Assembly: GCA_933228895.1 (NCBI GenBank)
Contig: OW121853.1
Location: 81,576,645-81,640,644, forward strand
Length of the DNA: 64,000 nt
DNA from: Platycnemis pennipes
Lineage: Eukaryota; Arthropoda; Insecta; Odonata; Platycnemididae
Direction: 5' to 3'
The translations under genes were made by a program, and so were the position numbers. Positions 14,317 to 24,849 of the stretch are shown here, in pieces. Each line of letters starts with the position of its first letter. Within the stretch, counting starts at the first letter, position 1. Under the pieces are notes generated by a model, which had not been told where the DNA came from, ran no database searches, and worked only from the letters and a program-made list of their open reading frames with translations.

Positions 14317-15934
14317 CAGCTGAGCACCCTTAATCTGGCAAGTTTGCCATGAACATCTACTCAAAACTTGGTGGAAAAAACATATTTTTTTCTGAAATAC
14401 TGCTTCATAACCTGCCGAATTGTTATCCCATTCCATTCTTAACATAAATTTTCCCATTCAGAGAATCAGAATAATTTATATGTTAATTTCTGGTACTTTG
14501 TAATCTGGAATTATTCTGCAGTTTGCACTAAACATACAAAATTGAAGACATCTCCGAGACAGACTAAGACAAGTTTACAGATCGGCCACTTTCAATGGGG
14601 TGTGCATTTTTCATTGGCCACTAGACGTAATTTGATTTTAAAAAATTTATCTGCCCATGTCTCCCTAATCATGTCTAATCTATTCAGTTGTAGCAACAGC
14701 AAAGGAGTGAGGCATGAGTACGAAATGTTAACAATCGCAGAAAAAGTGCAATTTGTGAAAAAGTTTGACGTCGTTGCATTGGTATAGTGTTGGTCCGAAA
14801 CAAACTGCATGCGAACTTCGACAATATAACACATTAAGAAGAAGAGAGAGAGAATCCTCAAAATTCTACTGTTAAAGTGATTCGAAGAAACGGATGACAG
14901 AGAAACACTATGAAAGAAAATTTTAGCACTGATTTAGATTGCGTGGTTTCAATTGCGTCGAAGTGAAGGGCTTAATTAGTATTTATGGCCTAATTCTGTT
15001 GGAGCAGGATAAACTACTTCAGAAACGGATATAATACAAAAGACATAATGTTGGAAATCCGGTGCATGGAATAGTAATGCGCAGTTGGTTCTAAAACATA
15101 CTTAGTTTAAATTGTGTCCTGCTTTAATGTTGGATCACGGGTTTGATGCATACGAAATAAGTGGGGATTTTTAGGGGTTTCATGTTTCAGAGGATAAGCA
15201 TATGATGATGGAGTGGGTTGTATGCGAAAATAGCATCCATAACCCTGAATGAAAGGAAATGGAATTGGTAAATGTAGAGGAATGGATAGCTAGCGACCAC
15301 AATTCTTTCACCACACAGCACTTCACTGATGATGTAATCCTTGAAATGGTAATTAATAACAATAAATCCGTGTGGGGATGAAGATGATGAGCAAGAAAAT
15401 GTGGAAGGAAGACTACTATTGATGATGGTATTTTAAAGAATCATTCAGTCCAGTTGCGACGTAGTGATGTCGGCCTTGGAGAAAACACCCACGCGTTGAC
15501 ATCGCGCTGAATCAGCTGATAGGTAACAAATCAAGTGCAGTAGGAAATATGTTGTGGGAAGCACAGCATAAGAATATTAAATTTTGAGTACCCCTTTCCG
15601 ATAGTAATAGTACACTTTTAAATGTGCAGCAATGTGAGGCACACAATGCTAAGCTTATGTTATTTTCACTCACTGCACAATTGGAATACTTTTAAGTGAT
15701 AAATTTGTTAATTAGGAAACCATTTATTTCTGATTATTCTCTGTGACTCTTTCTAAAATAGTGTTCAGTAAATGGCAAACTAATATATTTTGATATGAAT
15801 AATTAAATCCTTTCAATGAAAACATCCCGGATGTCAAAAATAGGCCAGTTGCCATGCATTACCAATAGTCCGGCATAATCCCTAGTTCGGCATCACTTCA
15901 GTCCTGACTGTGCCGGATTAAAGATGCTCAACTG
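14317..15934 (+). mobile_element. Tigger/pogo-like element, decayed
   Basis: The TIRs are CAGCTGAGCACCCTTAATCT at the left and, inverted, CAGTTGAGCATCTTTAATCC at the right. TA flanks both ends (14315-14316, 15935-15936). It is 1.6 kb long. The interior has scattered homology to a CENP-B-type transposase on the + strand. TIR, TA duplication and coding remains agree on the pogo/Tigger branch of Tc1/mariner. Confidence 0.7.
14690..15520 (+). pseudogene. Tigger-like transposase relic
   Basis: A readable start (EYEMLTIAEKVQFVKKFD, about 14716-14775) resembles the first helix of the CENP-B N-terminal DNA-binding domain. Fragments after frame changes (for example RRRERILKI) and an acidic tail with EWIASDHNSFTTQHFTDD and DEDDEQENVE resemble the Tigger C-terminal region. 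Several stops and frameshifts break it, and the DDE catalytic core is not readable. It cannot encode an active enzyme. Confidence 0.55.
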
Positions 15935-16789
15935 TATTGCAAAAATGTAATGTAGGTGGGCCGATATATCGACCCTTAGCAGTTTTCGCACCAGCATAGA
16001 TGGCCAATATATCAGCCTATACTGGTTGTAAAAGGGTTTATCTCAATGAGAGCAGTTTCCTCAAGCAAATTGATAATACATTTTTGACACTAGTTATGAG
16101 CTCATGATGCCTCGTGTAAGTTTATGAATGTATAAATTCATTGAGGGTATCGTATCCTTTCGTTGTTGAACATGCTCAGAAATGTATTTATGAGAATAGT
16201 ATTTCCTAATACATCTCACTCTGAAGGATCTCTTTGAAACTTCATATGATTAAAAAAATTCCATTAAATAGGTCTCCTTAAGGTGAAACTCAGTATAGCA
16301 AATGTTATTTCAGCACACCACTGGAATTTGAGTAGTCTCCAAATTCTTCAACTATGTTGAGCCCTCTTTTCCTTGATATTATTTCAGAGATTAAATAGCT
16401 TTTGGCTACAGGTCAGAATTGACCGGGAGCTGTTATCTTGACTATACCTATCAAAAATTATAAAAATAGTGACTTCTCATTGCTGCTGGGCAACTCAGAT
16501 GATCTCTAGTTATCATTATGCTCCATTTGAGAAATATGAAATCCTGAAATATTTCAGTGTAGGGATTACTCCTCAAGATAATAAAGTTTGTTGAATTGAT
16601 GGAAAGAAAACTATGGGAATACTATGGTTATCCGTGGAAATATTATTGAGAGCATGTCCCTAGGTTACGTTGTCACTTTGACTGAAACTGTTGAATTAGC
16701 CTTATTTCACTTACACCGATATTTATACATATTTGGGGAAAAATTTTTATATGACAAGCGTTCATTTACCCATAATTTTGTTTCTGAAG

Positions 16790-16864
16790 GAGGCAACTGC
16801 AGAAGAAGATGTTGAATTTGAGGAAGAATACACAGAGGAGGAGAGGCACGACATCATCGAATGA
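16790..16864 (+). CDS. Beta-tubulin terminal exon, variant acidic tail
   Basis: Opens after the acceptor TCTGAAG with EATAEEDVEFEEE and ends YTEEERHDIIE followed by TGA at 16862-16864. The start matches the usual EATADE tail entry, so the exon joins naturally to EYQQYQ. The last 11 residues are unlike the common Glu/Gly/Asp-rich endings: they contain Arg and His and finish Ile-Ile-Glu. The DVEFEEE run resembles, but does not match, the axonemal EGEFEEE motif. The tail is the isotype-defining, modification-bearing part of tubulin, so this suggests a divergent isotype. Another downstream alternative exon cannot be excluded. Confidence 0.85.
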   Translation, partial: EATAEEDVEFEEEYTEEERHDIIE

Positions 16865-16944
16865 GAGAAGTGATTGCAGTTCATACCTTGAGACCTAATT
16901 CAGCATCGTCAATCATGGACATTATTTGTGGAATATATTTTTGT

Positions 16945-16950
16945 ATTAAA
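16945..16950 (+). promoter_or_regulatory. Candidate poly(A) signal for beta-tubulin (ATTAAA)
   Basis: ATTAAA lies 81 nt after the stop codon. A second ATTAAA is at 17259-17264 and an AATAAA at 17564-17569. Which is used cannot be read from the sequence. Confidence 0.35.
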
Positions 16951-17763
16951 GTTTTGAAGTATTACTGAAAAGGAGTTCAGAATTTTTGTAATATGATTTT
17001 TGACAAAAGGAAGTTTGACTTCAATGCTAGTATTTTCACCTCATTCATGGAATTTCTTTTAAAAAATGTTTCATATCTCCTTGTTTTATACTGTACTTAT
17101 TCCATCGCTGAAATAAGCCATTTTATTAATTGCAACTGCGGGGAAATTGTATTATATGCAATCCTTCTTCCTCAGCTTATAGAACATGGTTCAAAGTCTG
17201 AAACTGTGATTTCTAAAGAAACAAGTTGAAACTCTGTAGTTTTACAAAAATATTTTTAATTAAAAGTTTTTAAAAATGATTTCCTGTTTGTAGTATTTTT
17301 TCCATTCCCTGTAATTTTCACTGCATTGTAAAATGAGATAAACACCCTGTAAAATACATGTGATACGTTCAGAATTTCAGTCCCACTATTATTATTCTCC
17401 AATGAGAATTGGAATTAAAACTCATATAAATGATGTGACCATGATTTTTTGAGGACTTTGAAAAACATGGCTATTACCTAAATAGTAAAATCGCGTTAGT
17501 GAACTGAGCTTTCAGTCTTGCCAATGAAAGTGACAAAATAATGGAATTTTTCTCCAGGTTGGAAATAAATTATTTTAGACTGTCTCAATGTAGCCTCCTC
17601 TCTCTATTGTTGGTAGCCTAATTGAAAGAAATATATGGCAATAGAAACTTCGTGACTGTTGAATGCTGTTTTCTAAAAGGGCATTTTATTTAGGAAGTAG
17701 ACCTTCATACAAAGACTTGCCATTGTCAATCATATGCTAACCAAAAAGCATGGCTGAATCATC
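16951..17763 (+). other. Probable 3' UTR and start of intergenic spacer
   Basis: AT-rich. A 78-codon ORF at 16993-17229 lies in the likely 3' UTR and has no family features. Nothing else was recognised. Confidence 0.4.
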
Positions 17764-17943
17764 GTGGCCCACCAGTGGGTCACACTCAGCCTTTTGCATG
17801 TGCGGTGTGACCCAGCAGTGGGTCACAGTCCTTCCGAGAATCTGGCCGCTGCCAAGGGATGGTGGTTGAAGCAACAACACTCAGCCTTTTCCTGAGATTA
17901 AGAGGAAGGCTACACGCATTTGCGTGACCCACCGGTGGGTCAC
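17764..17943. repeat. Three spaced copies of a 20-bp palindrome
   Basis: Copies lie at 17764-17783, 17807-17826 and 17924-17943. The third, GTGACCCACCGGTGGGTCAC, is a perfect palindrome and the other two differ by one or two bases. The phrase CTCAGCCTTTT also recurs between them, so the block may have grown by local duplication. Each copy contains TGACCC and GGGTCA half-sites arranged tail to tail, like nuclear-receptor everted repeats, but binding is only a conjecture. Confidence 0.6.
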
Positions 17944-19321
17944 GCCGTAGTGAACTTATTAAGGAAGAAACCTCAAGCAATTATATTTTTTTTTTACATT
18001 GTAACGGCTCACAAATGTCAATGAATGTGCTTCAACTGTAGACTCATTCAAATACAGTAGACTCTTGATAATACGAAGTCAAAGGGACCAGAAAATGGGC
18101 ACTTCGTAATTTTGAACATTTTCAAGAAATTGTGAAAAAATTTATCTTTGTTTTCTCTAACTTTTGTCGTCTTCGGCAACATGGCACAACTTTTTTGGTC
18201 GTTGTTCGTGAAAGCATTCTTAAAGGATGCCATTGTGTTATACACTATCACATAAGTTATAAGATCGTAAAATAAATACCTAACTTGTACTTCCTATTTC
18301 AATGGTTTTAAGTCTGTGATTGTAGTGTTGGAAAAATTTCCCCTGAGTGTCGAAAACATACATGAAACAAAAGTTGAACCTTTTGTAATAAGAATTTTAT
18401 TTTTGGAATCTGCTGTCAGTAGAGATGGGAAACTAGTGTGGACGTTAAAAATAGACATTTGTTTCTAGCATCTACACTGTTAAGATGGCAGCTGGTAAGG
18501 TGTAATTCAATTTCTGGGACCCCCTGATACTCCCATATAATTTTCTGGGCACAAATCTTTGTTTATTATTAACTGAGCAAAGTGAATTATCTAGCACCAT
18601 AAACCAGTTGTCATTTGTCATATATATGACCTATAGCTGGCTCAATAATAAAATTATTTGGTTCATATCTTAAGAATACTGTAAGCATGTTTCATATCTA
18701 AGGAGAAAAAGTAGTTATTTGATTGCACCTTATTTCAAGCTTATTTGTACTCTCAGAATCTATCCCCGATGTCAATGAACACTTGCGAAGGTCGTATACC
18801 TGGCAACAAAAAATGAAGGGTAGGAGAGGTCATATTTTGATATGGAAGCAAACAGACTGTACAGCTATTATCTCATAAAACTAGGGCACCAAAACTAGCT
18901 TGTATTTTTTTTTGGTAAATAAACTATCATTGTTATTATTACTGGCTGCTGCGTACGTCTCAATAGCCAACTGCTCTCATTTCCAGGGTGTGAAGTATCA
19001 GGATCCGTATCATCCATTCCGTTTCTCATTGGATCTAGGTCAATTTGTAGCCCTGCTTTCCAGCTGCAAGATGCTAGCAGGGAGTTGCAATGAAAGAGGG
19101 AGCATGGTTGAAGGATCAAAATGAATCAAAGATGGAGAGAGAAGAAAGGATTTTGGTTTGAGGAAAAAGGGGTATACACCATTCAAGTAGTTTCAGATAT
19201 CTGTAAGGAGTGGGTTTTTAATGAAAGCAAGTCTTTTGGCAAAAGATAAGTGTAATTTGGTGAGGATTTCAGGAGAGGTGGGAATTTTGAGACTTTGAAT
19301 TTATCGCAGTTGGTTACATAC
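17944..19321. other. Intergenic spacer with one possible Tigger-type end
   Basis: At 18053 the sequence reads TA followed by CAGTAGACTCTTGATAATAC, which looks like one TIR of a Tigger-type MITE. I did not find the partner end. The rest is AT-rich with no coding signal. Confidence 0.4.
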
Positions 19322-19463
19322 TGTGGTATTCGAGGATAGGCAGACCCATGCAATAAGACAACCAGCTGCTTGAACCACTACTGCTTTAATGATCGCCCGA
19401 CCAACCTGTACATCAAGGACACCACCTGTGCGCCCTCTATGCGTTATTCATTTTTTTACAACA
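19322..19463 (-). repeat. 3' LTR of the gypsy element
   Basis: 142 bp with TG...CA ends, identical base for base to 23792-23933. It is preceded by the CATAC target duplication (19317-19321). Because the element is on the minus strand, this is its 3' LTR. Confidence 0.92.
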
Positions 19464-19499
19464 CGTACACTCCTCAGTTTTTTAACATCTTATGCAAGA

Positions 19500-19725
19500 G
19501 GATAAAGCAAATCACAAAAATAAATAAATGAATAGCAATAATAACGATAAGCACCAAAAAACTCAGAACATGGTGGATCATAAATAACCACAATAATAAT
19601 AAATGGTAGATAACAAATAACAACAATAAGTAACAAGAATTACAATAAATAGCACCAATAACCAACAAATTTCATGACAATAATAACAATAAATATCACT
19701 AATAACCAACAGATTTCATCAATTC
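19500..19725. repeat. Low-complexity AATAAC-rich tract
   Basis: Between the Gag-Pol stop and the 3' LTR. It is built of imperfect AATAAC/AACAATAA words, including two copies of AATAACCAACA followed by ATTTCAT. It is untranslated 3' sequence of the retrotransposon. The polypurine tract just inside the LTR is weak (minus strand GAGGAGTG). Confidence 0.5.
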
Positions 19726-22700
19726 TTATGATTCAAACAACCTAGTCTTATTTATTATTCTACCAGATCTTGTATGATACTGATCCAGTTTCTCTAAAAA
19801 CATTTCCTCTGGATCTCGGTTACCTTCCATCAGCGGACTTCCACTATTGGACTTGGTGGCTGACCACCGAGGGGAAATGTGAATACTATTCCTCCTATAC
19901 TCCTTCCCTCCACAGTCTCTGACAATATAGGAACGAGGTTCAGGAGACTGAGCTACAATTTGACCAGGGCTCCATAATGATTTCGGCGACTTTTGGAAAG
20001 AGACTCCATCCCCAACATGGAACCTTTGTTCTGCGTGAACATGGCTATCATATTGTTCTTTCATTTTCTTTTGAGTCTTAATTAATTCATCTCTTGCCTT
20101 TTTAATTACTACTTTTGGTTTTAGCGACTCAAAGCACACTGGAATGTTGGTGTTCAATGATCTAGACATTAAAATGTTGGCTGGTGAAGGTACACTTCCT
20201 CTTGGGGTATTGCGCAGGCTTAAGAGTGCTAGGTATGGATCATCTCCTGAATCCCGTGCCTTTTTCAGTACATTTTTTACAGTTTTAACTGCAGACTCAG
20301 CCTTTCCATTGGACTTGGGATAATGAGGGCTAGACATGTAGTGACCAAAATTCCAATCACCAACAAACCTCCTAAATTCTGCAGATGCAAAACAGGGCCC
20401 TCCATCAGTATATAACTTATGTGGAATTCCATGCCTACTGAAAATTGATTTCAGTTTGCAGATAACAGTACTGCTTTTAATGTCATGTAGTTCGGTAGTC
20501 TCAATAAAATTAGATAAATAATCCACCACTACCAGATAGTTCCTATTGTCCAATTCAAAGGTATCTGCCCCGACATCTGACCAAGGCAACTCAGGAACCT
20601 CGTGACATATTAATGGACTACTTGTTTTATTGTTTTGGAATTTAGCACATGTTCCACATGATTTCACAAAATCCTCAATCTCCTTATTCATATTAATCCA
20701 AAATAAAGTGGATCTGGCCCTATCTTTCATCCGAGTTATTCCAGGATGACCAACATGAAGTTTTTCTAACATCTCAGACTTAAGTGAACTGGGAATTACA
20801 ATTCTATCCTTTTTAAATATAATATCTCTAATAATACTAAGCTCATCTTTAAAATCAAAAAATGGCTTCAACTCATCACTTAATACTTTCTTATACCTGG
20901 GCCAACCACATCTTATTTTATTCTTTAACCCTGATAACACTGTGTCTTCGATGGTTTTTGTTTTTATCAATTCCCAGTTATTCTCGGTCATAGGAAAATT
21001 ATCAATTAACATATTCACTTGCAATTCTATGTCTTTATCAAAATCAAACTGCTCATCCACACTATGAACATTAAAGTCCCTTGATAATGTGTCTGCAATA
21101 TATAGTAATTTTCCCGGCTTATAGGAAACCTCCAACGTGAAAGGCTGAAGTTGAAGCATCATTCTCTGCAGACGTACTGGTATTTTATCAAGTGGCTTCT
21201 TAAAAATCGAGACTAATGGTTTATGATCAGTCTCCACCTTTACCCATCTGCCAAAGACAAATTGTCTAAACTTCTCACACCCAAATAATATACTTAGCAT
21301 TTCTTTCTCAATTTGAGCATACCTTGTCTGGGTCTCAGTTAATGCCCTTGAAGCATATGCTATAGGCCTATTATTTTGAATCAATACTGCACCTAGCCCA
21401 CACTGACTAGCATCCACAGACAACGTTAAGGGCTTATTGGGATTGTAGTAGGCCAATACAGGGGATTTAATTAGCTTACTCTTCAATTGTTCAAAACACT
21501 CATTCAATGAACCATTCCATTCAAATACTGAATCATTTTTTAGAAGTTCCCTCAATGGTTTAGTAGTTTCAGAGAAGTTTGGTATGAACCTAGAAACATA
21601 ATTAAACATTCCTAGTATCCTTTGTAGACCCTTTTTATTTTTAGGGGGTTCCATATTACTAATGGCTTTTGTTCTTTCATCGTCAACCCTAACACCTTCA
21701 GCACTAAATTTGTGACCAAGATATGTTACCTCAGTTACATTAAATTGACATTTATTTTTATTAAATTTGAATCCGTTTTCCTTTGCCCTTCGCAGTACTA
21801 AGGACACAGTTTCTTCTAGTTTCTGCAGAGAGTCTGCATAACATAATACATCATCTTGAAATGTAACCACCCCTTCAATATTCTCAAAAATTTGTGACAC
21901 AATTCTATGAAATAATTCTGGGGCACAATTAAGACCAAAAGGAAGACGTTTAAATTTCCAGCGGCCAAAGGGTCCTGCCTGAAATGTGCATAGCCGAGAA
22001 CTATATTCATCCAATGGGAGCATCCAAAATCCTGAGTTTGCATCAAGTTTTGTGAAATACCTGGCACCCCTAAGTTTGAAAGATATTTCCTCGAAAGTAG
22101 GAAACTGAATATGTGATCTTTTTATTGCTCGATTTAGAGGTCTTGGGTCTAAACAGATCCTAATATTGCCATTTTTCTTCTGTACAATCACAAGCTGACT
22201 CACCCAATCTGTTGGTGTGGTCACCGGTTCAATGACTCCTAAATCTTGCATTCTATTCAATTCAATTTTAAGTTTTTCATGCAATGAAAAAGGGATTTTT
22301 TTTGGTGGAAGAACCACTGGTTTAACTAGTAGATCAACTGTTATGTGAATGGTGACCGGAATAAGACCTAGCCCCCCATCAAATAACTCCAAGTATTCAC
22401 TTTCAATATTGAGTGTATTAACCTGTTGCCTTATTTTTTGTTTATCTATCACATTATGGCAAATGCCATTGTCCAAAATAGTATTAGCTACTAACCCTAA
22501 CATTAAACAACTCTGTAAACCAATAATGTTAACACAATCACTATTGACAACATAGAATTTCAAATGATAAGTGCACCCTTTAAATATACAACTCAAAAAA
22601 CAGTAACCGACTACATTAACTTTCCCATTTGTAAACGATATAATTGAGGCTTTAGTTTGTTTAACTACTTGCTGGTTTACTTTCAAATTAACAAACTGAC

Positions 22701-23745
22701 TGAGCGACATAATATTACATTCAGCACCAGTGTCAACTTTTACTTGTACATTAAAATTATTGATCAAAAGAGTCTCAGTCCACACAACCTTATTGCCGAT
22801 ATTACTGATCACACTGATCAAAAAATTTTCATCGTCCGATTCACCATCACTATTCGAATTTTTTCTTTTGAAATTGATTTCATTTACTTCCCTTGGTATC
22901 ACACTTTTACACATGCTGGCAAAATGATTAGGCACCTGACACTTAAAACAGCGCTTACCAAAGGCTGGACATCTATTAATGTCATGAGATAGTCCACACC
23001 TACTGCACTTCCTCGGCTGTGATAGAAGACCTCTGCTTGCATGTTGAAACCGGTTACCTGACGAACAGCTGCTGGGAGATGGTCTTCCAAACCATCGTCT
23101 GCCTCGGTCCCCCCTGGTTCGTTCATCGTACTTCTTCTCCAGGACATCCACTTCAACCGGTTCTTCTTTCACCTGAATCTCTTCTTGCTTAACTTGTAGG
23201 GTATCAGCTCTCAAATCAGCAACCACTTTAGCCTGGCATATACTCAATGCTTTGTTAACAGTGAGATCTGACGTTCTCAACAAACACGCTTTGGCCTCCT
23301 TGTCCAGAATTCCACTAACAAATCTGTCTCTGATTAGCTCGTCTCTCAAAGAGCCTAGATCGCAAGAAACACTTAGATTTCTCAGAGCTGCCATGTAACT
23401 TTCGTATGATTCAGTCTGCAGCTGATGTCTACTGAAGAACTTATGACGTTCATATGTCACATTCTTTGCCGGGATAAAATACGTATCAAACTTTGTCAAA
23501 ACAGTGTTCAAATTCACCCGATCTGACTCGCCTAGGTCAAATGACCTAAATATCTCGTGTCCCCTCTCTCCCATATAATATAGGAGAAGTGCCACTTTTC
23601 TCTTATCTGTCGCCTTATCACTAAGAAAAGCTTCTACGTAAATGGAGAATTTTTCTTTAAAAATCCCCCAGTTCGTGGCGAGATTTCCACACCAGTCCAT
23701 CGACGATCCCTGGGCCGATGCCTCAAATTGATTATTTGAAGCCAT
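19726..23745 (-). CDS. Gag-Pol polyprotein of the gypsy element
   Basis: The ORF stays open to 23823, but its first codons lie in the LTR and primer site. The Met of MASNNQFEAS at 23745 is therefore the better start, giving about 1339 residues. Counting from 23823, the order is: Gag capsid region to about 230; two zinc knuckles at about 275-305 (CSRCGLSHDINRC, then canonical CFKCQVPNHFASMC); aspartic protease with DTGA near 363; reverse transcriptase about 505-690 with FQDD in place of YXDD at about 655; RNase H from about 800; integrase H2C2 zinc site from about 1023; and an integrase core with the D, D and E in GADTF, YTDGG and GKAES, the last two about 35 apart. Gag and Pol share one frame with no frameshift. 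All key residues seen appear intact, so the element may be able to transpose. Confidence 0.95.
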   Translation of the reverse strand: MASNNQFEASAQGSSMDWCGNLATNWGIFKEKFSIYVEAFLSDKATDKRKVALLLYYMGERGHEIFRSFDLGESDRVNLNTVLTKFDTYFIPAKNVTYERHKFFSRHQLQTESYESYMAALRNLSVSCDLGSLRDELIRDRFVSGILDKEAKACLLRTSDLTVNKALSICQAKVVADLRADTLQVKQEEIQVKEEPVEVDVLEKKYDERTRGDRGRRWFGRPSPSSCSSGNRFQHASRGLLSQPRKCSRCGLSHDINRCPAFGKRCFKCQVPNHFASMCKSVIPREVNEINFKRKNSNSDGESDDENFLISVISNIGNKVVWTETLLINNFNVQVKVDTGAECNIMSLSQFVNLKVNQQVVKQTKASIISFTNGKVNVVGYCFLSCIFKGCTYHLKFYVVNSDCVNIIGLQSCLMLGLVANTILDNGICHNVIDKQKIRQQVNTLNIESEYLELFDGGLGLIPVTIHITVDLLVKPVVLPPKKIPFSLHEKLKIELNRMQDLGVIEPVTTPTDWVSQLVIVQKKNGNIRICLDPRPLNRAIKRSHIQFPTFEEISFKLRGARYFTKLDANSGFWMLPLDEYSSRLCTFQAGPFGRWKFKRLPFGLNCAPELFHRIVSQIFENIEGVVTFQDDVLCYADSLQKLEETVSLVLRRAKENGFKFNKNKCQFNVTEVTYLGHKFSAEGVRVDDERTKAISNMEPPKNKKGLQRILGMFNYVSRFIPNFSETTKPLRELLKNDSVFEWNGSLNECFEQLKSKLIKSPVLAYYNPNKPLTLSVDASQCGLGAVLIQNNRPIAYASRALTETQTRYAQIEKEMLSILFGCEKFRQFVFGRWVKVETDHKPLVSIFKKPLDKIPVRLQRMMLQLQPFTLEVSYKPGKLLYIADTLSRDFNVHSVDEQFDFDKDIELQVNMLIDNFPMTENNWELIKTKTIEDTVLSGLKNKIRCGWPRYKKVLSDELKPFFDFKDELSIIRDIIFKKDRIVIPSSLKSEMLEKLHVGHPGITRMKDRARSTLFWINMNKEIEDFVKSCGTCAKFQNNKTSSPLICHEVPELPWSDVGADTFELDNRNYLVVVDYLSNFIETTELHDIKSSTVICKLKSIFSRHGIPHKLYTDGGPCFASAEFRRFVGDWNFGHYMSSPHYPKSNGKAESAVKTVKNVLKKARDSGDDPYLALLSLRNTPRGSVPSPANILMSRSLNTNIPVCFESLKPKVVIKKARDELIKTQKKMKEQYDSHVHAEQRFHVGDGVSFQKSPKSLWSPGQIVAQSPEPRSYIVRDCGGKEYRRNSIHISPRWSATKSNSGSPLMEGNRDPEEMFLEKLDQYHTRSGRIINKTRLFES

Positions 23746-23778
23746 TACGACAAAAGGACAACTAGAAAACTTTTTTTT

Positions 23779-23791
23779 ACCGCTGCCACCA
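23779..23791 (-). other. Primer-binding site, probable tRNA-Leu
   Basis: Directly downstream of the 5' LTR the minus strand reads TGGTGGCAGCGGT. This is complementary to the 3' end CCGCTGCCACCA expected for a eukaryotic tRNA-Leu (AAG type). The match is from knowledge of that tRNA, not from a search. Confidence 0.65.
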
Positions 23792-23933
23792 TGTGGTATT
23801 CGAGGATAGGCAGACCCATGCAATAAGACAACCAGCTGCTTGAACCACTACTGCTTTAATGATCGCCCGACCAACCTGTACATCAAGGACACCACCTGTG
23901 CGCCCTCTATGCGTTATTCATTTTTTTACAACA
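23792..23933 (-). repeat. 5' LTR of the gypsy element
   Basis: 142 bp, identical to 19322-19463. It is followed by the second CATAC copy (23934-23938). No strong TATA box is evident in so short an LTR. Confidence 0.92.
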
Positions 23934-23938
23934 CATAC

Positions 23939-24495
23939 CAGGAGGCTTTTAATATTCTTCATATCTGGTTTTTGAAAGGTCCTTTATACTTTTCCACTCC
24001 GGTCTCAAGTAATACTCGAAACAGCGTAGCTCACTACCAACTTGCATGTTGAGTGTCACTCGACTCATGACATGCGAAATCCAGGGGCATTTAAAATTAA
24101 ATTCAGAGTGGACTACTGGTATAGAGGGTGAAAAAATCAAGAGTGCAAAGCTTCTTGTTGTTAAATGCTTCGGAATCCCCATGCAGGGGCAGAATATGTT
24201 AGATTCGCCTCAGTTGTGGCCTGGAATAGCAGAATTTTGTTTTTTGATATCAGTGAGGATGAGCTGTCATAAAGACTATTGAGGGGATTAAGCAGTTGGA
24301 GGCTTTAATTTTCAGTGTCTGGACCAAAAAATAGTTGGTCTTATATACCTACCAGACGGTTGGGCAGAGGTGCCTTCTGATTGGTCAGCACCATTGCATT
24401 TTATCTTTTTCCTTGTATTCCATATTTTCTTAATGATGGGGATTCCATGTTAAGCCAATTAGAATCCAATCGTGGTTGAAGGTTCTCTCTCCTCT
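23939..24495. other. Spacer, no gene seen
   Basis: Sequence between the gypsy element and a TATA/hammerhead-like module. It has short ORFs only, none with motifs. Confidence 0.4.
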
Positions 24496-24499
24496 CTGG

Positions 24500-24572
24500 T
24501 ATATAAGACCAGCCATTTTTGGGTCCCAGCACTTCATGTACTGAAGGTGATAGCTGAGTCACCTATCGAAAC
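24500..24572 (+). promoter_or_regulatory. TATA box plus hammerhead-like core (possible Penelope-type end)
   Basis: TATATAAG starts at 24500 after a pyrimidine-rich run. 41 nt later comes CTGAAGG (one base off the CTGANGA hammerhead core), and GAAAC follows at 24568-24572. GGTGA and TCACC between them can pair. It is the weakest of three such modules in the window. Confidence 0.35.
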
Positions 24573-24849
24573 TTGAGCATCAGGCATTTAACAGATCTAG
24601 TGCCAAGCTGGCGAAGACTTCATCACCATCATTTGCCAGGAAAGCTTGAAATCCTTCAACATACTCATTTGATACATTTTTGAATTTTAAGTTCACATAT
24701 TTATTATTTTTCTCTGTGCTGTTACAAGAATGTGAAATTTCAGGAGTTTAGTGAGGGAGTTTCCCTTGCAGTGAAGTGAAGGAGTTTCCCTTGCAGGAGT
24801 TCATTAAACATGTAAATTGTAGGTGTGGTCATGGGCCTTCTGGAGCCCC

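Larger units (their letters stand above)
19322..23933 (-). mobile_element. Complete Ty3/gypsy LTR retrotransposon, apparently young
   Basis: The order on the minus strand is 5' LTR (23933-23792), primer-binding site (23791-23779), one Gag-Pol ORF, an AT-rich 3' segment and the 3' LTR. The total is 4612 bp with a perfect 5-bp duplication CATAC (19317-19321 and 23934-23938). The LTRs are identical and the ORF has no stops, which indicates recent insertion. Short LTRs, a single fused ORF and an apparent tRNA-Leu primer suggest the Mag/SURL group, by inference. No env-like ORF is present. Confidence 0.93.

Noticed and set aside
22657..22992. 111-codon + strand ORF inside the gypsy element
   Set aside because: It is antisense to the protease and Gag region of the intact Gag-Pol frame.
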